A program made the translations under genes and the position numbers. Of a stretch of DNA of 9,619 nucleotides, positions 1 to 5,683 are shown piece after piece. A model generated the notes under the pieces. It was not told the origin of the DNA, did no database searches, and saw only the letters and a list, made by a program, of their open reading frames with translations. Position 1 is the stretch's first letter. Every line of letters begins with the position of its first letter. This DNA is from an uncultured Eggerthellaceae bacterium (lineage in GTDB: Bacteria > Actinomycetota > Coriobacteriia > Coriobacteriales > Eggerthellaceae): NCBI GenBank assembly GCA_910585565.1, contig CAJUFC010000045.1, positions 1-9,619 on the forward strand, read 5' to 3'.

Positions 1-1116
1 CTGGGCGGAGGCGGCGGCCAGGGCGGCAACTATGCCCCGCAGGGCAGCCCCGACCCCGGCTCGGGCGGCGGCCAAGGCCCACAGGGCCCCCAAGGCCCCA
101 ACAACCCGCACGGCTCAGGCAAGAACAACGGCTTCGGTGGCTGCCTCGTCGTGGTGGCCGTCTTCATCGTCGCCGCCTTGGTGGTGGGGCTTTTGGGCGC
201 GCTCATGGGTGCGCCGGGCTGCTCGGGCTCAAGCGACATCTCGTCGTCGACCATCGAGCGCACGGCCCTGCCGAAGGGCAGCGTCAACGAGACCGCCTAC
301 TACACCGACGAAGACGGCGACTGGATCGGCGACCCCAAGACGCTCGAGCGCGGCATGCGCCAGTTCTACATGGACACCGGCGTGCAGCCGTACCTGTATA
401 TCCTCCCGAACGGCTCGGTCACCTCGAGCTCCGAGCTGCAGACGATGGCCGAGGCCACCTACGACGAACTCTTCACCGACAGCGCACACTTCTTGCTGCT
501 GTTCTGCGACAACGACAAGGGCTCGTTCAACGCTGCATACTGGGTCGGACAAGAGGCCCTGACCGTCATGGACTCTGAGGCGCTGGGCATCTTCCAAGAC
601 TACCTCAAGCGCTACTACAGCGACTACTCCATCAGCGAGTCGGAGATGTTCGCCGAGACGTACGCACAGACGGGGCACGCCATCATGACGACGGAGGCGC
701 AGCGCATGACCCCGGCTATCATCGTCGTAGCCATCGCACTTGCGGTCGTCATCGCAATACTGGTCATCGCCTTCATCTTGAGAAAGCGCCAGCTAGCGCG
801 CCAGCGCGAACTGGAACACCAGAAGGCCGTGCTGAATACGCCGCTCGAGAAGTTCGGCGATGCGGCAGTGGAAGACCTCGCGAAGGAATACGAGACCAAG
901 CGCGACGCCATCGACGGCAAGATCGACGAGGCCGACGACTTCCCGCCGCCCGACGCCCTCGAGCGATTCGGCGACGACGACCTCGACGAGCTGGAGAAGA
1001 AGTATCAGGCGCACAACGCCGCCGATACGAGCAGCCCTGACGCCAGCGCTGGCAGCGCCAACGGCAGCCCCAGCGGCTCCGGCACTGCCAGCCCCGGCAG
1101 CCCCAGCGGGCAGTGA
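1..1116 (+). CDS. TPM-like two-transmembrane protein next to PspA (N-terminus missing)
   Basis: The reading frame is open from the left edge, so the start is outside; 371 residues are visible. A GTG at 151 is not the likely start because the frame continues upstream with Gly/Pro/Gln-rich sequence (residues 1-47). The order is: low-complexity N-terminus, transmembrane segment 1 (about 47-70), a soluble domain (about 75-235), transmembrane segment 2 (about 239-260) ending in RKRQ, then a charged tail and a Ser/Gly/Pro-rich end. The soluble domain has the feel of the TPM fold (a predicted helix with TGVQPYLYIL, then HFLLLFCDND and YWVGQEA), but I cannot confirm it. Positive charges after segment 2 suggest a cytoplasmic tail and an outward-facing middle domain. 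The tail carries a 16-residue motif twice. pspA follows after 112 bp, suggesting an envelope-stress role, for instance as membrane partner of PspA. That role is inferred. Family assignment is moderate; the membrane topology is clearer. Confidence 0.8.
   Translation: MGGGGGQGGNYAPQGSPDPGSGGGQGPQGPQGPNNPHGSGKNNGFGGCLVVVAVFIVAALVVGLLGALMGAPGCSGSSDISSSTIERTALPKGSVNETAYYTDEDGDWIGDPKTLERGMRQFYMDTGVQPYLYILPNGSVTSSSELQTMAEATYDELFTDSAHFLLLFCDNDKGSFNAAYWVGQEALTVMDSEALGIFQDYLKRYYSDYSISESEMFAETYAQTGHAIMTTEAQRMTPAIIVVAIALAVVIAILVIAFILRKRQLARQRELEHQKAVLNTPLEKFGDAAVEDLAKEYETKRDAIDGKIDEADDFPPPDALERFGDDDLDELEKKYQAHNAADTSSPDASAGSANGSPSGSGTASPGSPSGQ
844..1005 (+). repeat. Duplicated 16-residue motif in the cytoplasmic tail
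   Basis: Residues 282-297 (844-891) and 320-335 (958-1005) of the upstream membrane protein share the pattern L-E-[KR]-F-G-D-x-x-[VL]-[ED]-[DE]-L-x-K-[EK]-Y, offset by exactly 38 residues. LE.FGD, the L at motif position 12, the K at position 14 and the terminal Y are kept. The DNA copies differ enough that this looks like an old, selected duplication. It lies after the second membrane segment, hence probably in the cytoplasm, where it could bind a partner. The function is unknown. Confidence 0.7.
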
Positions 1117-1191
1117 TGCGCCTGCGCGCCGGCAGCGCACGCAAGCGCTTCACCGGCACGCGCGCCCAGACAGAGACCTGGTTACCCGGAA

Positions 1192-1207
1192 AGGAAAGGC
1201 CTTTCCT
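1192..1207 (+). promoter_or_regulatory. 16-bp perfect palindrome upstream of pspA
   Basis: AGGAAAGGCCTTTCCT is a perfect palindrome in the 112-bp gap between the TPM-like gene and pspA, ending 21 bases before the pspA start codon. An overlapping copy of GGAAAGG at 1188-1194 would let the RNA fold into a 7-bp stem with a 5-base loop against 1200-1206, just upstream of the ribosome-binding site. It could be an operator, an mRNA hairpin affecting pspA translation, or an RNA processing site. There is no U-run after it, so it is not a typical terminator. I see no convincing separate pspA promoter in this gap. Confidence 0.4.
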
Positions 1208-1228
1208 GATACGATCAAAGGAGACAAC

Positions 1229-1915
1229 ATGGCAGGAATCATCGACCGCTTCACATCCATCATCAAGGCGAACATCAACGATTTGCTCGACAAGGCAGAA
1301 GACCCCTCGAAGATGATCGAGCAGTACACGCGCGACCTGACCGAGAGCCTCGCCGAGGTCAAGGAGGCAACGGCATCCGTCATGGCGGAGGAGTCCCGCA
1401 CGCGCCGGCTCGTCGACGAGAACGAGGCCCAGATCAACAAGTACGAGACGCTTGCACGCACAGCGCTGTCCGCCGGCAACGAGGACGACGCGCGCGTGTT
1501 CCTGAAGAAGAAGCAAGAGCTCGAGGGCAAGGCCGAAGGCCTCAAGATCACGTATGACACCGCCAAGGCCAACGCTGACAAGATGCGCCAGATGCACGAC
1601 AAGCTGGTGAGCGACCTCGAGACGCTGCAGCAGCGCAAGGAGGTCATCAAGGCCAAGGCGGCTGTCGCCAAGACGCAGAACAAGGTCAACGACATGACGT
1701 CTGGCGTGGACCGCGCAGCTGGTGCCATGAGCGCCTTTGACCGCATGGAGGCCAAGGCCGACGCGATGCTCGACCAGGCAAACGCCATCGAGGAGCTGAA
1801 CTCCAAGCCCAAGAGCGAGACCGAAAAGCTCGAGGAGAAGTACGCCGACATGGGCGTGAACGCAGACGTCGAAGACGACCTGGCACGCCTCAAGCGCGAG
1901 ATGGGAATGCAGTAA
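1229..1915 (+). CDS. pspA: PspA/IM30 (Vipp1) family phage shock protein A
   Basis: This is a 228-residue protein of the PspA/IM30/LiaH family. These are peripheral membrane proteins that assemble into ESCRT-III-like rods or rings on the inner face of the membrane and protect it under envelope stress. The N-terminus (MAGIIDRFTSIIKANINDLLDKAEDP) has the family's amphipathic first helix and conserved LLDKAEDP-type stretch. Residues of about 25-190 are long charged helices of coiled-coil type, and the length is normal for the family. The start ATG has a strong ribosome-binding site (AAAGGAG, 1217-1223) five bases upstream; a longer open frame begins further left but has no family similarity there. 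The stop TAA overlaps the ATG of the next gene. The C-terminal tail (208-222, MGVNADVEDDLARLK) weakly resembles the duplicated motif in the upstream membrane protein's tail. The family call is firm; the stress that triggers it cannot be read here. Confidence 0.95.
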   Translation: MAGIIDRFTSIIKANINDLLDKAEDPSKMIEQYTRDLTESLAEVKEATASVMAEESRTRRLVDENEAQINKYETLARTALSAGNEDDARVFLKKKQELEGKAEGLKITYDTAKANADKMRQMHDKLVSDLETLQQRKEVIKAKAAVAKTQNKVNDMTSGVDRAAGAMSAFDRMEAKADAMLDQANAIEELNSKPKSETEKLEEKYADMGVNADVEDDLARLKREMGMQ

Positions 1916-3018
1916 TGACGCTTGCCGAGAAGGGCGAGAAGGACGCCGGCGCTTCCCGTGCAGGCAAGCCTGGCGCTGTCAGCGCCTCCGGCATCGCCAG
2001 CGCCACCTTTGCTGATATGCCCGAATTCGGGGTCGGTCACGCGACCGACCCCGTTGCTTTGACCGGCTGCACCGCCTTCGTGGCGCGCGGCGACGCAGGC
2101 GCGGGCGTAACGTGCGGCGTCGACGTGCGCGGAGGCGGCCCCGCCACGCGCGAGACTGACCTGCTCAAGCCCGAGAACATGGTGCAGGCCGTCAACGCCG
2201 TCGTCATCGGCGGCGGCTCGGCCTTTGGGCTGGAAGCCTCATGTGGCGTGATGGAAGTGCTGGCCGAGCGCGGATGCGGGTTCGCCATCGGGCCAGCGCG
2301 CGTGCCCATCGTACCTGCCGCGTGCCTGTTCGACCTGCTCATCGGAAAGCCCACCTGGCCCGACAAGGCCATGGGAGCCGAAGCCTGCACGTGCGCGCTC
2401 GCCTTTGACGCAGGTGATGGCGACGAGCTCGCGCAGGGATGCGTCGGCGCCGGCACAGGCGCCACCGTCGGCAAGCTGGGTCGCCCCGAGCAGGTCATGA
2501 AGTCCGGCTTCGGATGGTCGGGCCTCAAGCTCGGCGGCGTGGCGGTCATCGCCTGCGTGGCCGTGAACGCGCTCGGCAACGTCATTGCCGAGGACGGCTC
2601 ATGGCTTGCCGGCGTCCGTGACGCCGACGGCACCGTCATCGATCCGTTCGAGGCGGCTGCCGCGACGATGGCGGCGCAGATGGGCGTAGGCGACATCAAC
2701 GCTGACGCAACCGCTCACACTGGCCCCTGCGAAAACACGACCCTGGGCGTCATCCTCACCAACGCACAGCTGACAAAAGCGCAGGCCACCAAAGTGGCGC
2801 AACAGACCCAAGACGCATATGCTCGCGCCATCAAGCCCGTTCATACGCTGAGCGACGGCGATACCGTGTTCGTGATGGCGTCCGGACGCACGCAGGCCGC
2901 CCCTGACGTCGTGGGAATGCTGGCCACCGAGGCCATGGAGGCCGCCATCCGCTCAGCCATCAGGCACGCCTCGGCGCCCTCAGAGCCTCCCCTAACGCCA
3001 AGAACTGCGCCGGCGTAA
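1915..3018 (+). CDS. P1 family peptidase (DmpA/S58-type Ntn hydrolase)
   Basis: This 367-residue protein belongs to the P1/DmpA family (peptidase S58), N-terminal-nucleophile hydrolases that cleave themselves into two chains and then act as aminopeptidases or amidases. Family landmarks are VGHATD (40-45), TGCT soon after it, VDVRGGGPATRETD (69-82), GGGSAFGLE (99-107) and VPIVPA. The predicted self-cleavage site is in ENTTLGV (273-279), where Thr275 or Thr276 would become the nucleophile of the small chain, which ends with the typical KPVHT..DGDTVF stretch. The ATG overlaps the pspA stop (TAATG), so translation is probably coupled; only a weak GGGA (1903-1906) serves as ribosome-binding site. 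The homologous part starts near residue 30, so a later start such as ATG 2017 is possible but leaves little room before VGHATD. There is no clear signal peptide, so it is probably cytoplasmic. The substrate is unknown. The 3' end overlaps the opposite rsmA gene. Confidence 0.92.
   Translation: MTLAEKGEKDAGASRAGKPGAVSASGIASATFADMPEFGVGHATDPVALTGCTAFVARGDAGAGVTCGVDVRGGGPATRETDLLKPENMVQAVNAVVIGGGSAFGLEASCGVMEVLAERGCGFAIGPARVPIVPAACLFDLLIGKPTWPDKAMGAEACTCALAFDAGDGDELAQGCVGAGTGATVGKLGRPEQVMKSGFGWSGLKLGGVAVIACVAVNALGNVIAEDGSWLAGVRDADGTVIDPFEAAAATMAAQMGVGDINADATAHTGPCENTTLGVILTNAQLTKAQATKVAQQTQDAYARAIKPVHTLSDGDTVFVMASGRTQAAPDVVGMLATEAMEAAIRSAIRHASAPSEPPLTPRTAPA
2960..3018. other. Tail-to-tail coding overlap of 59 bp
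   Basis: The last 59 bases of the P1 peptidase gene (+) are also the last 59 bases of rsmA (-). Both strands are coding here: the peptidase ends with a Ser/Pro/Arg-rich tail beyond its conserved core, while rsmA ends in its ordinary C-terminal helical region. No hairpin with a U-run separates the two, so transcripts from both sides probably run into each other and could pair as antisense RNA. Confidence 0.85.
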
Positions 3019-4012
3019 GCGTCTCGCCACGCACGGCAGCATCAACGCCCGCCGCAGCGAGGATGTGCGGAACGATGTCAGCAAGCGCACGGTCGCGACC
3101 AGAGAAATACTGCCGACACGAGTTGGCAATGGTCTTGCGGCGCGCGAAGAACGCGGCATCTGCCATGGTGCAGGCAGCCTGCACCACCTCGCGCGGCTGG
3201 CCTAGGTCGCGCCGATCGAGCCGCACGACCGTGCTGTCGACGTGCGGGCGCGGCATGAAGTTGGCCGGCCCCACCGCAAACGAGCCTGTCACCTCCGCGA
3301 ACAGCGCGAGCTTCACCGTATAGGCGCCATAGCTCTTGGTGGATGGGCTGGCCATCATGCGCTCGGCCACCTCGCGCTGCACCATCACCGTCGCGCTGGC
3401 GACCGAGCCCATCTTCTGGAAGCAATCGAGCACGACGGTCGCAGCAACGCCGTACGGCAGGTTGGACACGAGCTTGTTCGGCGCAGCGGGAATGGGGCTG
3501 CCAGCGGGCTGGTCGCCCGCAGCCGGGTCGCCACCCGCAGCCAAGTCACCACCAGCACGCTCGCCCGCAGCCAAGTCACCACCCGCACGCTCGCCCGCGG
3601 CCACGAGCCCACCATCGGCAAGCCTGTCGTTGCCCGCGGCCACGCACCCGCCGCCCGCGGCCACAACCTCCGCGCCCCCGCGCCCGATGATGTCGAGCGC
3701 ATCCCCTGCAATCAGCGTCAGCGCGTCGCCGAACGCGCCCAGCGTATCCGCTAGCAGCGCCGGCAGCGCCGGATCGCGCTCGATGGCGACGACCGCACGC
3801 GCATGGTCGAGCAGCGCCCACGTGAGCGTGCCGATGCCCGGCCCCACCTCCAGCACGACATCATCCGGCTGCACCGCAGCCAGCTCGATGATCTTGCCGA
3901 TGATGGCATCGTTGACGAGGAAGTTCTGGCCGAACGCCTTTTTGGTGCTGAAGCCGTGGCGCTCGAGAACGGCAACCGTGGCCGTGGGCGACGCAAGCGG
4001 GCTATACCTCAT
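2960..4012 (-). CDS. rsmA: 16S rRNA dimethyladenosine transferase RsmA/KsgA with an Ala/Gly-rich insert
   Basis: RsmA transfers four methyl groups from S-adenosylmethionine to two adjacent adenines near the 3' end of 16S rRNA (A1518 and A1519 in E. coli numbering) late in small-subunit assembly. Visible motifs are FGQNFL (27-32), the SAM loop LEVGPGIGTL (54-63), the acidic E78, GDAL (103-106), the catalytic NLPY (184-187), MVQREVAERM, the FMPRPHVDS loop, and the C-terminal FFARRKT region. Length is 350 residues against about 270-290 for the family; the excess is residues of about 109-177, an Ala/Gly/Asp-rich, repeat-encoded segment between GDAL and NLPY. All catalytic motifs are kept, so the enzyme is probably active. 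The ATG at 4012 is the first possible start, since a stop lies two codons upstream. It sits 10 bp after the flavoprotein gene and has no clear ribosome-binding site, so coupling is likely. The gene is last in the metG operon. Confidence 0.95.
   Translation of the reverse strand: MRYSPLASPTATVAVLERHGFSTKKAFGQNFLVNDAIIGKIIELAAVQPDDVVLEVGPGIGTLTWALLDHARAVVAIERDPALPALLADTLGAFGDALTLIAGDALDIIGRGGAEVVAAGGGCVAAGNDRLADGGLVAAGERAGGDLAAGERAGGDLAAGGDPAAGDQPAGSPIPAAPNKLVSNLPYGVAATVVLDCFQKMGSVASATVMVQREVAERMMASPSTKSYGAYTVKLALFAEVTGSFAVGPANFMPRPHVDSTVVRLDRRDLGQPREVVQAACTMADAAFFARRKTIANSCRQYFSGRDRALADIVPHILAAAGVDAAVRGETLTPAQFLALGEALRAPRRA
3501..3670 (-). repeat. Degenerate tandem repeat with a 30-bp core inside rsmA
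   Basis: Two adjacent 30-bp units (3541-3570 and 3571-3600, + strand) differ at only 2 positions and encode AAGERAGGDL twice (residues 138-157). Shorter, decayed units flank them; their borders are marked on the + strand by CCCGC[AG]G followed by CC at about 3522, 3540, 3570, 3600, 3639 and 3660. The unit at 3523-3540 looks like the 30-bp unit with 12 bases removed. All changes keep the reading frame. This is a minisatellite-like array, probably grown by slippage or unequal recombination. Confidence 0.85.
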
Positions 4013-4022
4013 GGCTCACGGC

Positions 4023-4649
4023 TCACAGCTCGTATTCTGCCGCGTCTGACACGATCTCGTTGTCGTCGTCGAAGCAATCGATCCAGTCCAAGACGCGCTC
4101 GAGGCGAAACCCTGCCACCGACAGCGCCGAGCGCACCACGCCGATCAGCGGTTCGAACCCATGCGGGTCGCCGCCGTCGCGCACGACGTGCAGCGTCACC
4201 GGGCGCCGCTCCTTGGTGCGCGTGCGCACGTCAGAGAAATAGTACGGCTGGAATCGGTCGAGCACGGCTTTGAGCTGCGCTGGCGCGCCCGCGAAATACA
4301 CCGGCGCGACCACGATGAGCTCGTCGGCCGCGTCGAGGTGCTTGCGCACCTCGGCCATCTCGTCATCGAACACGCACTGGTGCGCGTTGGCGTCGCTCTT
4401 GTATATCATCGGGCACTGAGCCAGCGGGTCGCCCTTCTCGGGAATCTCCGGATAGCGAACATCGTCGCGCGCGAGCGCCACCTTGCACGCGTCGCAGCCG
4501 ATGCACGGCGCCACATCAACGCTGTCCACCGAGACGATGGAGACCCCGTCTTCCGGGCAGTCCTCGATGCACGCCTCGAAGATCGCGTTCGCCAAAGCAG
4601 CAGCGCGCCCCTGCGAGCGCGGCGAACCCACCACTATCGTCCTATGCAT
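4023..4649 (-). CDS. Flavodoxin-fold NAD(P)H-dependent FMN reductase-like protein with Cys cluster
   Basis: This 208-residue protein has the flavodoxin-like fold of NADPH-dependent FMN reductases and iron-sulfur flavoproteins. The first strand and phosphate-binding loop are TIVVGSPRSQGRAAALA (4-20), and the later flavin-contact loop is APVYFAGAPAQLKAVLDR (115-132). Between them lies CIGCDAC (Cys49, Cys52, Cys55), then Cys79 and Cys92 before the FDDEM stretch. Many relatives have the CxGCxxC...C..DDM pattern; some bind a 4Fe-4S cluster, others do not. Here about 23 residues separate Cys55 from Cys79, longer than the compact spacing I recall from iron-sulfur flavoproteins. The start ATG overlaps the last 8 bases of tatD, with GGAG 10 bases upstream, and rsmA follows 10 bp downstream. 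It sits where rnmV is often found in Gram-positives; its amino acids show no primase-like (Toprim) features. The physiological substrate is unknown; a role in redox transfer is inferred from the family. Confidence 0.88.
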   Translation of the reverse strand: MHRTIVVGSPRSQGRAAALANAIFEACIEDCPEDGVSIVSVDSVDVAPCIGCDACKVALARDDVRYPEIPEKGDPLAQCPMIYKSDANAHQCVFDDEMAEVRKHLDAADELIVVAPVYFAGAPAQLKAVLDRFQPYYFSDVRTRTKERRPVTLHVVRDGGDPHGFEPLIGVVRSALSVAGFRLERVLDWIDCFDDDNEIVSDAAEYEL

Positions 4650-5679
4650 TGGTCTGCCACTCCGTCGGCGGCTGGTCGAGCAGCCGCAGCGCGTTGTCGA
4701 ACGTCTGGGTAAAGAAGGCGCGCCGCGCAGCGTCCGCCGCGTCAGAATAGACGACCTCAGCGGCCGCGTCCTCGCGCTCGAGATAGTTGTAGATGCGCTC
4801 GGCCGTGAACACCACGTGCGCTGGCTCGCACGTCATGCCGCGGAACGGCTCGGGCGTCATGAACGGCGCGTCCGTCTCGGTGAGCAGGCGCTCCGGCGGA
4901 ACCACCGCTGCCGCCTCACGCACGCAGGCCAGCTTCTTGAACGTGAAGGCTCCGCCGAACGCGACGTAGCACCCTGCCTCCACCCAGCGCGCGACCTCGG
5001 CCGCGTCCGAGGTGTAGCAATGCAGCAGCGTGCCGGCAGCCGGCCATCCCTCGCTGCTCATCACCTCGAACGCATCGTCAAACGCCTCGCGCACGTGCAG
5101 GATGACCGGCAGCCCCGCTTCGCGCGCAATCTGCACCTGCGTGCGAAACACGCTCTTCTGCACGTCGCGCGGCGAGTAGTCGTAATGGTAGTCCAGCCCG
5201 ATCTCGCCCACCGCACTCACGCGCGCATCAGCCAACAGCCGCACGAGCTTCGTCTCCTCTGCGTTGTCGAAGTCCTTGGCGACGTGCGGATGCGCGCCCA
5301 CGGCGATGCGCACCTTCGGCAGCGTGTTGTGCCCTTGGCCACAGATGCGCGTCGACATGTGGCGCATCATCACCTCGCCGCGCAGCTTCCACGCGTCCAG
5401 TTCCTCGAACGTGCGCACGTCATTCACCGGGTCCACCATCGTCTCGATGAACCCCACCTTGTGCACGGCAGCGCGCGCGAGGGCCAGCCCCGGGTCGGGC
5501 AGCATGTCCAGGTGCGCGTGGGTGTCCGCCACCGGCACGAACGTCTCCGGCGCGTCCACGATCGGATAGTCGCGCCCATGCTTCTTGGGCTTCTTGCGGA
5601 AGTATTCATCCTCGAAGACGGGCTCTGAAAGCGCCTCGTCTTGCGTCTTTTGCCAGCTGTCCTGCTTGTCGCCGTCCAC
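4642..5679 (-). CDS. tatD: TatD family metal-dependent hydrolase (DNase)
   Basis: TatD proteins are TIM-barrel, metal-dependent hydrolases of the amidohydrolase superfamily; studied members act as DNases, some as 3'-5' exonucleases in DNA repair. With the GTG at 5679 as start, the protein has 345 residues. The metal ligands are all present: HxH in DTHAHLD (His54, His56), Glu159 in GEIGLD, His195 in ILHVRE, His220 in LLHCY and Asp270 in TETDAP. A longer frame reaches 5754 inside metG, but GTG 5679 is favoured because GGAG (5690-5687) lies 7 bases upstream, overlapping the metG stop, and the residues before it are just metG read in another frame. The family is usually about 255-265 residues; the excess is a polar 50-residue N-terminal extension (with RKKPKKHGR) and a segment near 96-122. 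It is the second gene of the metG operon and overlaps the next by 8 bases. Confidence 0.93.
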   Translation of the reverse strand: MDGDKQDSWQKTQDEALSEPVFEDEYFRKKPKKHGRDYPIVDAPETFVPVADTHAHLDMLPDPGLALARAAVHKVGFIETMVDPVNDVRTFEELDAWKLRGEVMMRHMSTRICGQGHNTLPKVRIAVGAHPHVAKDFDNAEETKLVRLLADARVSAVGEIGLDYHYDYSPRDVQKSVFRTQVQIAREAGLPVILHVREAFDDAFEVMSSEGWPAAGTLLHCYTSDAAEVARWVEAGCYVAFGGAFTFKKLACVREAAAVVPPERLLTETDAPFMTPEPFRGMTCEPAHVVFTAERIYNYLEREDAAAEVVYSDAADAARRAFFTQTFDNALRLLDQPPTEWQTNA

Positions 5680-5683
5680 CGGG

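Noticed and set aside
202..225. Lipobox-like GAPGC after the first membrane segment, suggesting a lipoprotein
   Set aside because: The residues before the Cys do not fit the usual L-[AS]-[GA]-C, and the segment lies at least 45 residues into the protein, fitting a membrane anchor better.
1205..1216. TGATACGAT as an extended -10 box for pspA
   Set aside because: Transcription would start within the ribosome-binding site, and no -35 hexamer lies at the right distance.
860..1228. Upstream extension of pspA to 860
   Set aside because: It overlaps the membrane-protein gene in another frame, is Thr/Arg-rich, and the real start at 1229 has a strong ribosome-binding site.
3541..3600. Tandem 30-bp units as a CRISPR array
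   Set aside because: The units adjoin without spacers and lie in frame inside rsmA, so this is a coding minisatellite.
3242..4049. + strand open frames opposite rsmA
   Set aside because: Pro/Ala/Ser-rich composition comes from reading the repeat array backwards; no start signal or domain.
4150..4160. GGTTCGAACCC, which looks like a tRNA T-arm
   Set aside because: It lies in the coding sequence of the flavodoxin-fold gene (- strand, HGFEP), and no acceptor, D or anticodon arms can be drawn around it.
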